From positions 1 through 39,106 of the forward strand of contig JAFGAZ010000005.1 in NCBI GenBank assembly GCA_016933455.1: a DNA stretch of 39,106 nt, given 5' to 3'. The notes below the pieces were generated by a model. It ran no database searches and was not told where the DNA came from. It saw only the letters and a list, made by a program, of their open reading frames with translations. The translations under genes were made by a program, and so were the position numbers. Positions 1 through 9,579 of the stretch are shown here, piece after piece. Origin of the DNA: Candidatus Aenigmatarchaeota archaeon (GTDB taxonomy: Archaea; Aenigmatarchaeota; Aenigmatarchaeia; Aenigmatarchaeales; Aenigmatarchaeaceae). How positions within the stretch are numbered: position 1 is the first letter of the stretch; each line of letters begins with the position of its first letter.

Positions 1-1018
1 CCTTCATCTCAAGAACTATGAGACATTCCTTGTTGCAGAAAAAGTCGCTTCTTAAAATCTCAAAGCCGTTGTGCTCAAGCATTCTTCCCATAGCCTTTGT
101 GCATCTTCTCATTTGGGGATACAATATATCGTCCACAACATTCGGTCTCTTGAAGCTTATGGCAAACCATTTTGTTCCCCTTTGTTTTGCTATGCTTTTT
201 ATCTTGGAAGCAGAATACGGCTTTGTTTTAGGGGCAAAGAAGAGTTCCTTTTTTGGCTTTTTGTTGAATTTCTTGCAAGCATCCACGAACATGTAGAACT
301 TTTCCACTGAAACAGCTGCTGCAACGTTTCTGTTTTTGTCAACAGGGTCTATTACAACAAGAGGCGTCTTGAACAATTCAGCATCATCTTTTGTTGCGTT
401 GCTAAAAGTTATTCTTACTTGCCCAGCTCTCCATTTTGAACCTGCCAAGGCTAAATTTTCAAAGCTGCCATACTTTATTATGAGAAGTTCGCAGAGGTAG
501 CCTGAAAAGCCCAAAGTCTTGACATCTGCCCCGTAGCACTTGCTTGTTATGCAGAACTGCTTTAGCAGCCTTACATGATTTGGTTTCTTGAGATTCTTTT
601 TCACAAACTTTACATGGTGAGGCGTTCTGTCAACTGATGACTTTATCATCTCAGGATTTTCGATTCTGTAGCAAGGCACAATGTCCACGTCAAAGCATCC
701 TATTTTGCTTTTTATGTACGGGTGCTCTGCGAATGCTATCTGGTATTTGCCCTTTAGCTTTTTTACTATGAGTTTGGCTAAGCTTAGGCCCTGTTTTTCA
801 AGCTCTTTCTTGGAAAGTTTTGTATCATACAAAAGAAACAGGTCCAATTCATTTTTTTTCGACAGCCAAGTGTTTTTTTCGGCTGAGCCGCATATTATGG
901 GCTCTGCATCTTTTGAAATTTTCTTGCTGGTTTCTACAAGCTTTTTCTTGAAAGAATCCAATTTTTTGCATTCGTTAAAATTAGGTTTTACTGCGCTTAG
1001 AATAGAGTTTAGGCCCAT
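1..1018 (-). CDS. cca: CCA-adding enzyme (archaeal class I tRNA nucleotidyltransferase), 3' end truncated by window start
   Basis: Reverse-strand reading from ATG at 1018: MGLNSILSAVKPNFNECKKLDSFKKKLVETSKKISKDAEPIICGSAEKNTWLSKKNELDLFLLYD...IGCFDVDIVPCYRI...TPHHVKFV...LLKQFCITSKCYGADVKTLGFSGYLCELLIIKYGSF. GS...ELDLF and FDVD catalytic acidic motifs. Open to the window edge, absent from the ORF track. Confidence 0.93.
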   Translation of the reverse strand, partial: MGLNSILSAVKPNFNECKKLDSFKKKLVETSKKISKDAEPIICGSAEKNTWLSKKNELDLFLLYDTKLSKKELEKQGLSLAKLIVKKLKGKYQIAFAEHPYIKSKIGCFDVDIVPCYRIENPEMIKSSVDRTPHHVKFVKKNLKKPNHVRLLKQFCITSKCYGADVKTLGFSGYLCELLIIKYGSFENLALAGSKWRAGQVRITFSNATKDDAELFKTPLVVIDPVDKNRNVAAAVSVEKFYMFVDACKKFNKKPKKELFFAPKTKPYSASKIKSIAKQRGTKWFAISFKRPNVVDDILYPQMRRCTKAMGRMLEHNGFEILRSDFFCNKECLIVLEMK

Positions 1019-1071
1019 TTTTATCAAGTAAGTTTATAAATAAGGAAGTAAATAAAGTTTTAGGTGAAAAA

Positions 1072-1704
1072 ATGGTAATGATAGAACAAGCACTTCTGAC
1101 CCTTTGGAACAGTTTTTTGATAGTTCTGCCTTCCATACTTTGGGCATCAATCGCTTTGGTTGTTGGCCTTGTCGTGGGTAAGGTATCGGGCTGGATAATA
1201 AAACAGTTCCTAGTTAGAGTAAAGCTTGACCAGTACGTATTCGAGAAGGAAAAGTTCAAGATGAAACTTTCCGATGTATTCTCAACTTTAGGAAGATGGG
1301 TGATATATCTCGTTTTCGTGCAGGTCGCTGCAGGTCTTTTGGGAATAGCAACAGTGATAAACCTTGTAAACAGCGCCATAGCATTCTTGGCAGGTGCCAT
1401 AGAAGCAACCGTGATTATAGTCATAGGTTACAGCTTGGCTTACTACATAAAAGACAAGGTGATACACTCAAAGACATTCTACGGAGATCTTGTGGGTAAG
1501 GTGATATTCTTCCTTATGCTTTACGTGTCGATAGCACTCGCACTGCCTTTCGTTGGCATTGACGCCACATTGATAAACTGGATGCTTCTGGTTATTGTGG
1601 CATCTGTTGGTGTGGGTATTGCAATCGCATTAGGGTTGGGAATGAAGGACGTAGTCAAAGACGTAGCAAAGGGCTATTCCAAGAAGTTCAACAAGAGAAG
1701 GTAA
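1072..1704 (+). CDS. Multi-TM membrane protein resembling MscS/conserved-TM-helix family
   Basis: ORF with several hydrophobic helices and Gly/Ala-rich segment ASVGVGIAIALGLGMKDVVKDVAKGY typical of MscS-like TM3 regions; TATA-like AAGTTTATAAATA upstream. Confidence 0.7.
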   Translation: MVMIEQALLTLWNSFLIVLPSILWASIALVVGLVVGKVSGWIIKQFLVRVKLDQYVFEKEKFKMKLSDVFSTLGRWVIYLVFVQVAAGLLGIATVINLVNSAIAFLAGAIEATVIIVIGYSLAYYIKDKVIHSKTFYGDLVGKVIFFLMLYVSIALALPFVGIDATLINWMLLVIVASVGVGIAIALGLGMKDVVKDVAKGYSKKFNKRR

Positions 1705-1708
1705 TTGA

Positions 1709-2140
1709 ATGTTTGTCAAAGAAGTTATGTCAACAGATGTTAAAACAGTGAGATCCACAGATACTGTAAAGGATGCCGCATGCGTTATGAACGACAGCAT
1801 GATAGGGTGCCTTATGGTACTGTCGGGGAACGGTGGCATAGAAGGCATTGTGACAGAAAGGGACATATTAGTTGACGTTGTCGCAGAGGGAAAGGATCCG
1901 TGTTCAGTTAAAGTTGGTGACATAATGACCAAAGACCTTGTTGTGATATCGCCAGAAAACACGCTTGAAGAGGCGGCCGATGTCATGACACAAAAGACAA
2001 TAAAGAAACTGCCCGTTGTTCAGGGCTCCAAACTTGTTGGTATAGTTACTGCCACAGATCTTGTTGCATATGAAAAGGACCTTATAGAAAAAGTGGCTGA
2101 CCTTTTGACAATATCCCCCATGAAAAGAATTGGCGGATAA
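1709..2140 (+). CDS. CBS-domain pair protein
   Basis: VKEVMSTDVKTVRSTDTVKDAACVMND...GIVTERDIL and VGDIMTKDLVVISPENTLEEAADVMTQ...LVGIVTATDLV: two CBS motifs. Confidence 0.9.
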   Translation: MFVKEVMSTDVKTVRSTDTVKDAACVMNDSMIGCLMVLSGNGGIEGIVTERDILVDVVAEGKDPCSVKVGDIMTKDLVVISPENTLEEAADVMTQKTIKKLPVVQGSKLVGIVTATDLVAYEKDLIEKVADLLTISPMKRIGG

Positions 2141-2170
2141 TCTTTTTCTTTTTTATTTTAATACAAACAA

Positions 2171-2782
2171 CTAGCCGTAGAACTCTTGTTCTTTTGATTG
2201 GTAGAGCCAAATGGCAATGTCTAGCTCTTCTGGGGAAATTTTTGCCTCTTTGGCAAGGTCAAGAAATATTTTTTCAAGTTCAAGATACCTCTTTTTTGTC
2301 AGGCTCTTGTTTTCCTTTATCTTTCCTAGCTTTCTAAGAAAATTCTGAATGTGAACGTCTATTATCGCCATGTCCCTAAAGCCTATGTTTCGCATAAAGT
2401 GTGTGGATTCCTTCATGCCAAGGCCCTTTATGTTCTCTGCCAGCCAAAGCCTTAGTTCCCACTGGTTTATGCCAAGTCTTTTCTTTAGCTCCGGGAACTT
2501 TTCCCTGGCACTAATTATTCTCTGCGCCTTTGTCATAGGAAACCTAACACCCGTCATGTATGTTAATAGCTCTTTTTCGCTTGCCTTGAAAAGCTTTTTG
2601 TCTTTCTTTAGTTTTTCCACAGCAGCTCTGCAGTACTTTGCCCTTGATTGAGGCGTCATTATGCAAAAGCAAAGTTCTCCAAAAAGGCAGTTATCGTCCT
2701 TTATGCTGCACGAATTTACAAACGATCTTATCGAGCCTTTTCTTTTCTCATATAGAATCTTTAGATTTTCCAGTTCTTCCAT
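2171..2782 (-). CDS. ogg: 8-oxoguanine DNA glycosylase/AP lyase, Ogg2 family
   Basis: HhH-type core GLGMKESTHFMRNIGFRDMAIIDVHIQNFL with conserved Lys and Asp of archaeal Ogg2. Confidence 0.87.
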   Translation of the reverse strand: MEELENLKILYEKRKGSIRSFVNSCSIKDDNCLFGELCFCIMTPQSRAKYCRAAVEKLKKDKKLFKASEKELLTYMTGVRFPMTKAQRIISAREKFPELKKRLGINQWELRLWLAENIKGLGMKESTHFMRNIGFRDMAIIDVHIQNFLRKLGKIKENKSLTKKRYLELEKIFLDLAKEAKISPEELDIAIWLYQSKEQEFYG

Positions 2783-2826
2783 AAGAACTATTAATTTTAA
2801 GAGTTTTAAACTGTATCTAAAATAAT

Positions 2827-3510
2827 ATGAAACCGGTTCTTGAGCTACGCAATGTTACTAAAACGTACTGTAAAACAGGAGTTCCAGTGCACGCTTTAAA
2901 GAAGGCCAATCTGAAAATAAACAAGAACGAGTACATGTCGATAATGGGTCCTAGCGGTTCTGGAAAGTCGACGATGTTGCATATGATTGGCTGTCTTGAC
3001 AGGCCCACAACAGGCAAGATACTAATAAACGGCAATGACATATCCAAGCTTGACGACAATCAGGTGGCAAAGATAAGAAGAACCACTATAGGCTTTATTT
3101 TCCAGTTCTTTAACTTGATACCTAATTTCACTGCCAAGAAGAATGTTGAGCTTCCCATGATATTTAGCAAGAAATCAGGCAGAGAAAAAAGAGCTCAGGA
3201 ATTGCTTGAAGCCGTGGGTCTTGGGCATAGGCTTGACCATTATCCTTCTCAAATGTCTGGTGGGGAGATACAAAGAGTCTCCATAGCAAGGGCAATGGCA
3301 AATGATCCTGATATAATCTTGGCAGACGAGCCCACGGGCAACCTGGATTCCAAGTCAGGCGCTGAAATACTGGATATACTAAAGAGGCTAAATAAGGAAA
3401 GAGGCGTTACAGTTGTTATGGTGACCCATGACAAGAAGACCGCTTTGCAGACAAAAAGATTGATTTATTTAAAGGATGGCGAAATAATAAAGAGAGGTGT
3501 TAAAAGATGA
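2827..3510 (+). CDS. ABC transporter ATP-binding protein (MacB/LolD type)
   Basis: Walker A GPSGSGKST, signature MSGGEIQRVSIARA, Walker B IILADEPTGNLD. Confidence 0.96.
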   Translation: MKPVLELRNVTKTYCKTGVPVHALKKANLKINKNEYMSIMGPSGSGKSTMLHMIGCLDRPTTGKILINGNDISKLDDNQVAKIRRTTIGFIFQFFNLIPNFTAKKNVELPMIFSKKSGREKRAQELLEAVGLGHRLDHYPSQMSGGEIQRVSIARAMANDPDIILADEPTGNLDSKSGAEILDILKRLNKERGVTVVMVTHDKKTALQTKRLIYLKDGEIIKRGVKR

Positions 3511-4640
3511 GAAAAATAATTTTTATGATAACTAGTTTGATTCTAATGGCTGCAATTGCAGAGGCTGCCTTGACCTTGAGTGTTAGTTGGACCTTGTCTG
3601 CTGATACTATAATGCCGGGAAGCCAGACAATACTTACGCTTACTTTTACCAATGCAGGGACAAGCGAGATTACCAATGTTTTCGTGGAGCAGATCGCAGG
3701 GCCTTCTCTTAGCCTTCTTTCAGATGCGACACAGGAGCTGGGAGCAATTGCTTCGGCATCCTCGCAGCAAACATCCATAATAGTAAAGGCTAATGAAGAC
3801 GCAAAGACTATCAATTCCTTTGTTTTGGTCAATGTCGAGTACTATAGCGGCACAACAAAGTATTCAAAGTCGATATCAGTACCAGTCCAGATAAAGAGGT
3901 ATCCCATACTCCAGATAGAGAATGTGGCTTACGACAAGACTCCCGAAGCTGGCCAAGATATTGTATTGTCTTTTGACATAATGAACGTTGGCGATGGGGC
4001 TGCAAAGTACCTGAAGATATCTTTGAACCAAAGCAGCGTCTTTTCAGTTGAAACATCCGGGGGAGAAACTGTCATACAAACCCTTGATTCAATGGGAAGC
4101 CAGAACGTTAAATTTCCCATAATAATTGATCCGGACGCCTCTGTTGGAATAAACAACATACCGGTTATCTTATCATATCAAGACGAGGCCAGGATAAGCA
4201 ACTACAGCCAGACAGTCAATATAGGCATGACAATAACAGGCAGCGCCGATTTTGTGGCATCGTTTGAGCCTGGTGACAATTTTTATTACGGCACTGTGGG
4301 CGAGGCCGAGATAACAATATCTAACAAAGGCAGCGGGCCAGCAGAGTTTGTTACTGTAAAGGCAATTTCTGATCATGGTTCCAAAGATTTCTATGTGGGT
4401 AGCCTTGATGTTGATGATTCGGAGACAATAGACCTTTCACAGAATCTGGCAGGAGTTTCTGAAGATTATCCGATTATTCTAGAGATTTCCTACAGGGACA
4501 AGTTCCAAAACAGCTATTTCGAGACAATGGTTGTTCAGGCTGTTCCAAACAGGGCACCGGCCGATTACACCATGCTTTTGGTGCTATTGGTTTTGGGTGC
4601 TGTTGTTTTCTGGTACTATAGAAAGAAAAAGAAAAAGTGA
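3507..4640 (+). CDS. Secreted/membrane-anchored protein with CARDB/COG1361-like Ig-fold repeats
   Basis: N-terminal signal, repeated beta-sandwich segments (TITGSADFVASFEPGDNFYYGTVGEAEITISNKGSGPAEFVTVKA), C-terminal TM + Lys-rich tail; within ABC operon. Confidence 0.72.
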   Translation: MRKIIFMITSLILMAAIAEAALTLSVSWTLSADTIMPGSQTILTLTFTNAGTSEITNVFVEQIAGPSLSLLSDATQELGAIASASSQQTSIIVKANEDAKTINSFVLVNVEYYSGTTKYSKSISVPVQIKRYPILQIENVAYDKTPEAGQDIVLSFDIMNVGDGAAKYLKISLNQSSVFSVETSGGETVIQTLDSMGSQNVKFPIIIDPDASVGINNIPVILSYQDEARISNYSQTVNIGMTITGSADFVASFEPGDNFYYGTVGEAEITISNKGSGPAEFVTVKAISDHGSKDFYVGSLDVDDSETIDLSQNLAGVSEDYPIILEISYRDKFQNSYFETMVVQAVPNRAPADYTMLLVLLVLGAVVFWYYRKKKKK

Positions 4641-4644
4641 ATAA

Positions 4645-5832
4645 ATGTTCAGGGAAAGCCTAGAACTTGCCACTAGTAGCCTAAAACACAGGAAAATAAG
4701 TTCTGCCCTTACTGTTCTTGGTATTGTCATAGGCATAACTGCTATTTTGTCTCTTCTTTCAGTTGGAGAGGGCCTTCAGCGTACTGTTGAAGACCAACTA
4801 AATGCTGTTGGCAATGATAAAATAATAGTATCTTCTGGTTCGAATGTTTTCTCTTCTTTTTCCGGTGAGGGTCTTGTTGAAGACGATATAGACATGGTAG
4901 ACGATGTCTACGGCACGGAGACGGTTGTGGGAATACTATACAAGACAGTTCCCATGAGTTACAGGAAAGACAATCTAATAGGTCGAGTAGTGGGTGTTAG
5001 GACAAAGGATGCCAAAAAGATGTTTGACGAGCTAAATGTTTTTGAAGTAGACAACGGCAGGTACTTTGAAGACGGTGAAAAAGGCGTTGCTGTTGTTGGA
5101 AAAACAGCTGCAGAAAAACTTTTCGAGAGAGAAATAAGCGTTGGGGATTCTGTTTTCATAATGGGTGAGCGCTTTAAGGTCCTAGGAATTCTAAAGTCTT
5201 CTGCTAACGCGCAAAGAGACAATTCTATAATAATACCCCTGGAACAGTTGAGGACCATGACTGATACAAAGGATTCTCTAACTGTCATGTTTGTGAAAGT
5301 TTCTGATGTAAATGCTGTTGAAGATATTGCCGAGGATATCGAAGAGGAGCTAGATGACCGATACGGCGAGGGTTATTACCAAGCTTCAACCAGTCAGCAA
5401 ATAGCCGATAGCGCAGGTTCTATAATAGATTTGCTCTCCTTTGTTTTGGGTGGCATAGCGTCTATTGCTCTTGTTGTGGCTGGTTTTGGTATTGCAAATA
5501 CAATGTTTACTGCTGTTATGGAAAGAACCAAGGAGATAGGAATTATGAAGGCAATAGGGGCAACCAACTATGACGTTATGGAGATATTTTTGATAGAATC
5601 TAGTCTGCTTGGATTCTTTGGTGGCGTTTTGGGTTGTGTTTTGGGCTTTGTTATATCCGAAGTGATAACGGTTTTTGCTGGGAGTGTGATACCTGTTTCC
5701 TTTAGAGCTGTTGTTTCAATTGATATGATAATTTTGGCTCTTTCCTTTTCCGTTGTTGTGGGTATGATATCAGGAATATGGCCAGCTAGGAGAGCAGCAA
5801 AACTGCAGCCGGTTGATGCTTTGAGGAGATAA
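4645..5832 (+). CDS. ABC transporter permease, MacB/FtsX family (copy 1)
   Basis: LKHRKISSALTVLGIVIGI N-terminus, periplasmic-type domain, C-terminal ERTKEIGIMKAIGATNYDVMEIFLIES and GIWPARRAAKLQPVDALRR. Confidence 0.92.
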   Translation: MFRESLELATSSLKHRKISSALTVLGIVIGITAILSLLSVGEGLQRTVEDQLNAVGNDKIIVSSGSNVFSSFSGEGLVEDDIDMVDDVYGTETVVGILYKTVPMSYRKDNLIGRVVGVRTKDAKKMFDELNVFEVDNGRYFEDGEKGVAVVGKTAAEKLFEREISVGDSVFIMGERFKVLGILKSSANAQRDNSIIIPLEQLRTMTDTKDSLTVMFVKVSDVNAVEDIAEDIEEELDDRYGEGYYQASTSQQIADSAGSIIDLLSFVLGGIASIALVVAGFGIANTMFTAVMERTKEIGIMKAIGATNYDVMEIFLIESSLLGFFGGVLGCVLGFVISEVITVFAGSVIPVSFRAVVSIDMIILALSFSVVVGMISGIWPARRAAKLQPVDALRR

Positions 5833-5833
5833 T

Positions 5834-7036
5834 ATGATAAAAGAGAGCTTCCAAATAGCCATGGACACAATAAAGCACAGAAAGACAAGTTCGATTTTGA
5901 CTATGCTTGGAATAATCGTAGGAATATCATCTATAATAAGCCTTCTTTCAATAGGCGTGGGTTTAGAGCAGTCTATAACAGATCAGCTTGAGGGAATGGG
6001 AACAGATAAGATAATAATAATGCCAGGTTCCGACGGGGGAATGTCTTCATTTTCTTCATTCACATCAGAAAGTCTGACAGACGATGATGTCGATATAATA
6101 GAGAATGTAAACGGTGTGAAGATGGCTGTTGGGTTGCTTATGAAATCATTGCCTGTAAGATATGGTGATGAGGTTATAACCACCTATGTTATGGGAGGAA
6201 CAGCAGAAGCGTATAACAGAATGTTTCTTGAGATGAAGTTGTTCGAGATAGATGAAGGTAGGTCTCCAAGAAAGGGCGAAAGGGGCACTGTTTCCGTGGG
6301 CTTTAGGATCGTTGATGATGTTTTTGAGGATGAAGTTAACGTTGGGGACACTATTTACATAAAGGATTTGAAGTTTAAGGTCATAGGCAGCCTAAAGTCC
6401 ATTGGCAATACGCAAGACGATCAGAATCTATACATAAGTCTTGACGATCTAAGAGATATGGCTGGTGGCAAAAACTCGCTTACCATGATATATGCACAAG
6501 TTGTTGATGTTGACGACATAGAGGATGTTGCGGAAAAGATCGAGAAAAAACTTGAGAAAAAATATGGCGACAATACCATTTCAGCTATAACAAGCGAGCA
6601 GCTAGCAGAGATGACATCCTCCATATTTTCTGTTATAACTTTCTTTTTAGGGGGCATAGCTTCAATTTCTCTTCTTGTGGCTGGTGTGGGCATAGCAAAC
6701 ACCATGTTCATTTCAGTTATGGAAAGAACCAAGGAGATAGGCGTGATGAAGGCAATAGGGGCAACCAACTATGACGTTATGGAGATATTTTTGATAGAAT
6801 CTAGTCTGCTTGGATTTTTGGGCGGGGCCTTTGGATGTGTTGTTGGCTACATTATATCTAGAATCATTAACGTTTTTGCCGTTGGGGCTTTGCCAATCAC
6901 TTTTGAGGCTACTGTGACTCCTGAGATGATAGTGCTTGGCATTGGCTTTTCCCTTGTCATAGGCATAATTTCCGGTCTTTGGCCTGCTAGGAGAGCAGCA
7001 AATCTAGAGCCTGTAGAAGCTTTAAGATACGAATAA
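5834..7036 (+). CDS. ABC transporter permease, MacB/FtsX family (copy 2)
   Basis: Paralog of the preceding ORF; same MacB/FtsX motifs. Confidence 0.92.
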   Translation: MIKESFQIAMDTIKHRKTSSILTMLGIIVGISSIISLLSIGVGLEQSITDQLEGMGTDKIIIMPGSDGGMSSFSSFTSESLTDDDVDIIENVNGVKMAVGLLMKSLPVRYGDEVITTYVMGGTAEAYNRMFLEMKLFEIDEGRSPRKGERGTVSVGFRIVDDVFEDEVNVGDTIYIKDLKFKVIGSLKSIGNTQDDQNLYISLDDLRDMAGGKNSLTMIYAQVVDVDDIEDVAEKIEKKLEKKYGDNTISAITSEQLAEMTSSIFSVITFFLGGIASISLLVAGVGIANTMFISVMERTKEIGVMKAIGATNYDVMEIFLIESSLLGFLGGAFGCVVGYIISRIINVFAVGALPITFEATVTPEMIVLGIGFSLVIGIISGLWPARRAANLEPVEALRYE

Positions 7037-7426
7037 TTACTTTGTTTGAACAAGCATCTTTCTTCCCATTAGAATCCAGTAAAGAATTTCTCCGCCTTGT
7101 TCTAACTTGCCTTTGAATTCTTCTGGTATGGGCGCTTCGAATGTTTCGTATGATTCCATGTCCATTATCTGAACACTGTTACCTGTTATTGCGATTATTT
7201 GCCCTGTTCTCTTGTCCACTATTGGAACTTCAATATCAGAATCTGCTGGTTTTACTACTGACCTTTTCTTGTTGTCAAAAATGCCCACAGCGTCAAGTCT
7301 TGCCTTTGCTCCCCCGTGCTTTCCCGGGTGAGAGGTCGTTAGATTAAGAACTTTGCAGGGCTCGTCGTCTATGACGCAGAATCTGCCAGGTTTTAGGTTT
7401 TTTATTGTTGTTCTTGTTGTTGTCAT
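7037..7426 (-). CDS. Translation initiation factor 5A (aIF5A)
   Basis: VIDDEPCKVLNLTTSHPGKHGGAKARLDAVGIFDNKKRS: hypusine-site loop PGKHG. Confidence 0.95.
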   Translation of the reverse strand: MTTTRTTIKNLKPGRFCVIDDEPCKVLNLTTSHPGKHGGAKARLDAVGIFDNKKRSVVKPADSDIEVPIVDKRTGQIIAITGNSVQIMDMESYETFEAPIPEEFKGKLEQGGEILYWILMGRKMLVQTK

Positions 7427-7458
7427 GAAAAGAATAAGGTAAAAAGAACAATATAAAA

Positions 7459-7659
7459 CTAACCCTTGTCAGCAATAAGCCTTATGTCTTTCCTAAAAAG
7501 CGTCTTTCGTTTGGCGTGTTTTGCAGTCTGGGAGGCCTCAAGCGCTATTTCCAAGCCTATTTCCTCTGTTGTTTTGGCAAGTTCCTTTATTGCCTTGGCA
7601 GATATCCTTCTGGCTCCTGCCTTTCTGGCTATTCTCTCGATGCATGCCAAGGGTATCAT
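7459..7659 (-). CDS. Archaeal histone
   Basis: MIPLACIERIARKAGARRISAKAIKELAKTTEEIGLEIALEASQTAKHAKRKTLFRKDIRLIADKG; start moved to the internal ATG at 7659 on family length and a TTTATAAA box at 7690-7697. Confidence 0.92.
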   Translation of the reverse strand: MIPLACIERIARKAGARRISAKAIKELAKTTEEIGLEIALEASQTAKHAKRKTLFRKDIRLIADKG

Positions 7660-7748
7660 AATATCTGATATATTATTGGTTAGGGCTCGTTTATAAAGTA
7701 GCGAAAGCTTTAAATACACCTAGAATTATAAATAATAATAACAAGTTT

Positions 7749-7774
7749 GTAGTAATTTACTACTTTACAGTAAA
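7749..7774. promoter_or_regulatory. Two abutting perfect inverted repeats upstream of tfb
   Basis: GTAGTAA-T-TTACTAC (7749-7763) directly followed by TTTAC-A-GTAAA (7764-7774); TATA-like CTTTAAATA at 7708-7716. Confidence 0.5.
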
Positions 7775-7831
7775 TATGATAAAAATAAGATACGCTACTT
7801 GCTTGATGATAATATTGTTAAGGGTGATTGA

Positions 7832-8818
7832 TTGCCAAGAAAAACTGCGAAAAAAGCAAAGGTTTGTCCGGATTGCGGTTCCAAATACTTTAGAGAGGAC
7901 CCGTCAAGAGGAGAGACTGTTTGCGCAAAATGTGGTCTGGTTTTAGAAGCCGAGATGATAGACACCTCTCCTGAATGGAGAGCTTTTGACGAAGAGCAGA
8001 TGTCAAGAAGGACAAGAGCCGGAGCTCCTTTGACCTTTACCAAACACGACAAAGGTCTTACAACCGAGATAGGCAGGGGTAGAGGAGAGCTATTCAAGGT
8101 GGCCCCTTCCAAAAGAGCCCAGTACTACAGATTGACAAAATGGCAGAAAAGGCTAGTCGAGTCAAAAGATAGGAACCTATCTTTTGCCCTTTCAGAGCTT
8201 CAAAGACTAATTTCTTTCCTAGGCCTTCCAAGGTCTGTTCACGAGGAAGTTGCCAAAAAGTACGAGCAGGCAGTTGACAGGGGACTTGTGAGAGGAAGAT
8301 CAATGGAGTCTGTTATAGCTGCTTTGCTATACACAGTTTGCAGGGAAATGGGAACTCCCAGGACTTTGGAGGAAATAGCAGAGGCTTCTGGTGTTGAAAG
8401 AAGGGAAATTGGAAGAACCTACAGGTACATAGCAAGAGAGCTTGGTATGAGAATACTTCCTGCTATGCCCAAGGACTATGTCCCAAGGTTCGCATCAATG
8501 CTCGGTCTTACAGACACTGTCCAGGCAAGAGCCATAAGGTACCTTAAGAAGGCAAAGAAGATAGAGGCATCCTCAGGAAAAGGTCCAACAGGCGTTGCAG
8601 CAGCAGCCTTGTACATAGCCGCTGTGCTTGAGGGCGAGAAGAGGACGCAAAGGGAAATTGCCGATGCCATAGGCGTAACTGAGGTTACCATAAGAAACAG
8701 GTTCAAGGAACTTGTTGAAAAGCTCGGTTTGGAAGAGGAAGTCGAGAAGAAAGTCAGGGAAGAGAGCTCGGAGAGAATAGAAAGAAAAGCCAGAAAGTTA
8801 GCAAAGAAGAGAAAGTAG
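7832..8818 (+). CDS. tfb: Transcription initiation factor B (TFB)
   Basis: Zn ribbon CPDCGSKYFREDPSRGETVCAKCGLVLEAEMIDTSPEWRAF, B-finger region, two cyclin-fold repeats; TTG start. Confidence 0.97.
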   Translation: MPRKTAKKAKVCPDCGSKYFREDPSRGETVCAKCGLVLEAEMIDTSPEWRAFDEEQMSRRTRAGAPLTFTKHDKGLTTEIGRGRGELFKVAPSKRAQYYRLTKWQKRLVESKDRNLSFALSELQRLISFLGLPRSVHEEVAKKYEQAVDRGLVRGRSMESVIAALLYTVCREMGTPRTLEEIAEASGVERREIGRTYRYIARELGMRILPAMPKDYVPRFASMLGLTDTVQARAIRYLKKAKKIEASSGKGPTGVAAAALYIAAVLEGEKRTQREIADAIGVTEVTIRNRFKELVEKLGLEEEVEKKVREESSERIERKARKLAKKRK

Positions 8819-9088
8819 TCAGTACCTTTTCATTCTTTCTTCTATAAGCTTGAGCCTGGTGTCTATTGTATCCAGTTTTTGCAGCACTAGGTCCATCTTA
8901 TCCGCACTGCCCCTAAACTCGCTGACCGGAGCTTCTGGGATTTGCAAAGGCTTGTCATAAAAGTCCGATCTGGGCTCTTCTGGTTGCGGAAGCCTGAATC
9001 TTTCAAGGTCATCCGGCAGACCTGTTGATAATTCTGGGGACAATCTCACTTCTTCTTTTTTCTTTTTGAATCTATCTAGCATACTCAT
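8819..9088 (-). CDS. Small hypothetical protein, Pro-rich linker plus C-terminal coiled coil
   Basis: ...ADKMDLVLQKLDTIDTRLKLIEERMKRY heptad-like C-terminus; overlaps next upstream gene by 4 nt (ATGA). Confidence 0.75.
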   Translation of the reverse strand: MSMLDRFKKKKEEVRLSPELSTGLPDDLERFRLPQPEEPRSDFYDKPLQIPEAPVSEFRGSADKMDLVLQKLDTIDTRLKLIEERMKRY

Positions 9089-9579
9089 TCAATCACCATT
9101 TTTTGCAATTCTTTTTTTAACTCGTTTTCTAATTCTTCCATGTTTCTTCTTGCTTTTACTATATAACCTCTTCTTTGTTCTGAATAGAAAAGGCGCGAGT
9201 ATAGCAACATAAGACTTTTTTCCAATAAATTAGAATATTCAAATTTAGTCTGTAATATGGCAGAAAGTTCTATGTTTATTTTTCCCATCTTGTCACTGTT
9301 CTGGGAACCGAATACCTTTACTTTGACCCACACACTTGTTTTGTTATCTTGGGGATCGTTGCCTCTCCATTCGCCATAAAAATCAGTGTTTGGTGTTGAA
9401 GTGTCCCATTTTATCTTGTCCTCATAGAATTTTGACCCGGAAAGCCTAAAGATGCTCTTCATAAGACCTGGTATTATTTTCAAGAACCTTGAAGGATGAT
9501 GACCTGTGAAGCTTAATTTCTTTATGCTATCCGGAGCCAGCACATCGGCCTGAAGCTTTATGCTAACCATTTTGGACAC
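9085..9579 (-). CDS. Hypothetical protein, paralog of 9563..10066
   Basis: Intact ORF translationally overlapped with both neighbours; residue pattern alignable to the neighbouring ORF. Confidence 0.78.
   Translation of the reverse strand: MSKMVSIKLQADVLAPDSIKKLSFTGHHPSRFLKIIPGLMKSIFRLSGSKFYEDKIKWDTSTPNTDFYGEWRGNDPQDNKTSVWVKVKVFGSQNSDKMGKINIELSAILQTKFEYSNLLEKSLMLLYSRLFYSEQRRGYIVKARRNMEELENELKKELQKMVIE

Noticed and set aside
981-1424. 147-aa minus-strand ORF opposite the MscS-like gene
   Set aside because: Antisense shadow of a well-supported membrane protein gene; no recognisable motifs.
6421-6768. Minus-strand ORFs inside the permease genes (4959..5288, 5568..5888, 6421..6768)
   Set aside because: Antisense to clear MacB/FtsX coding sequence; low-complexity Ser/Pro/Thr translations typical of shadow ORFs.
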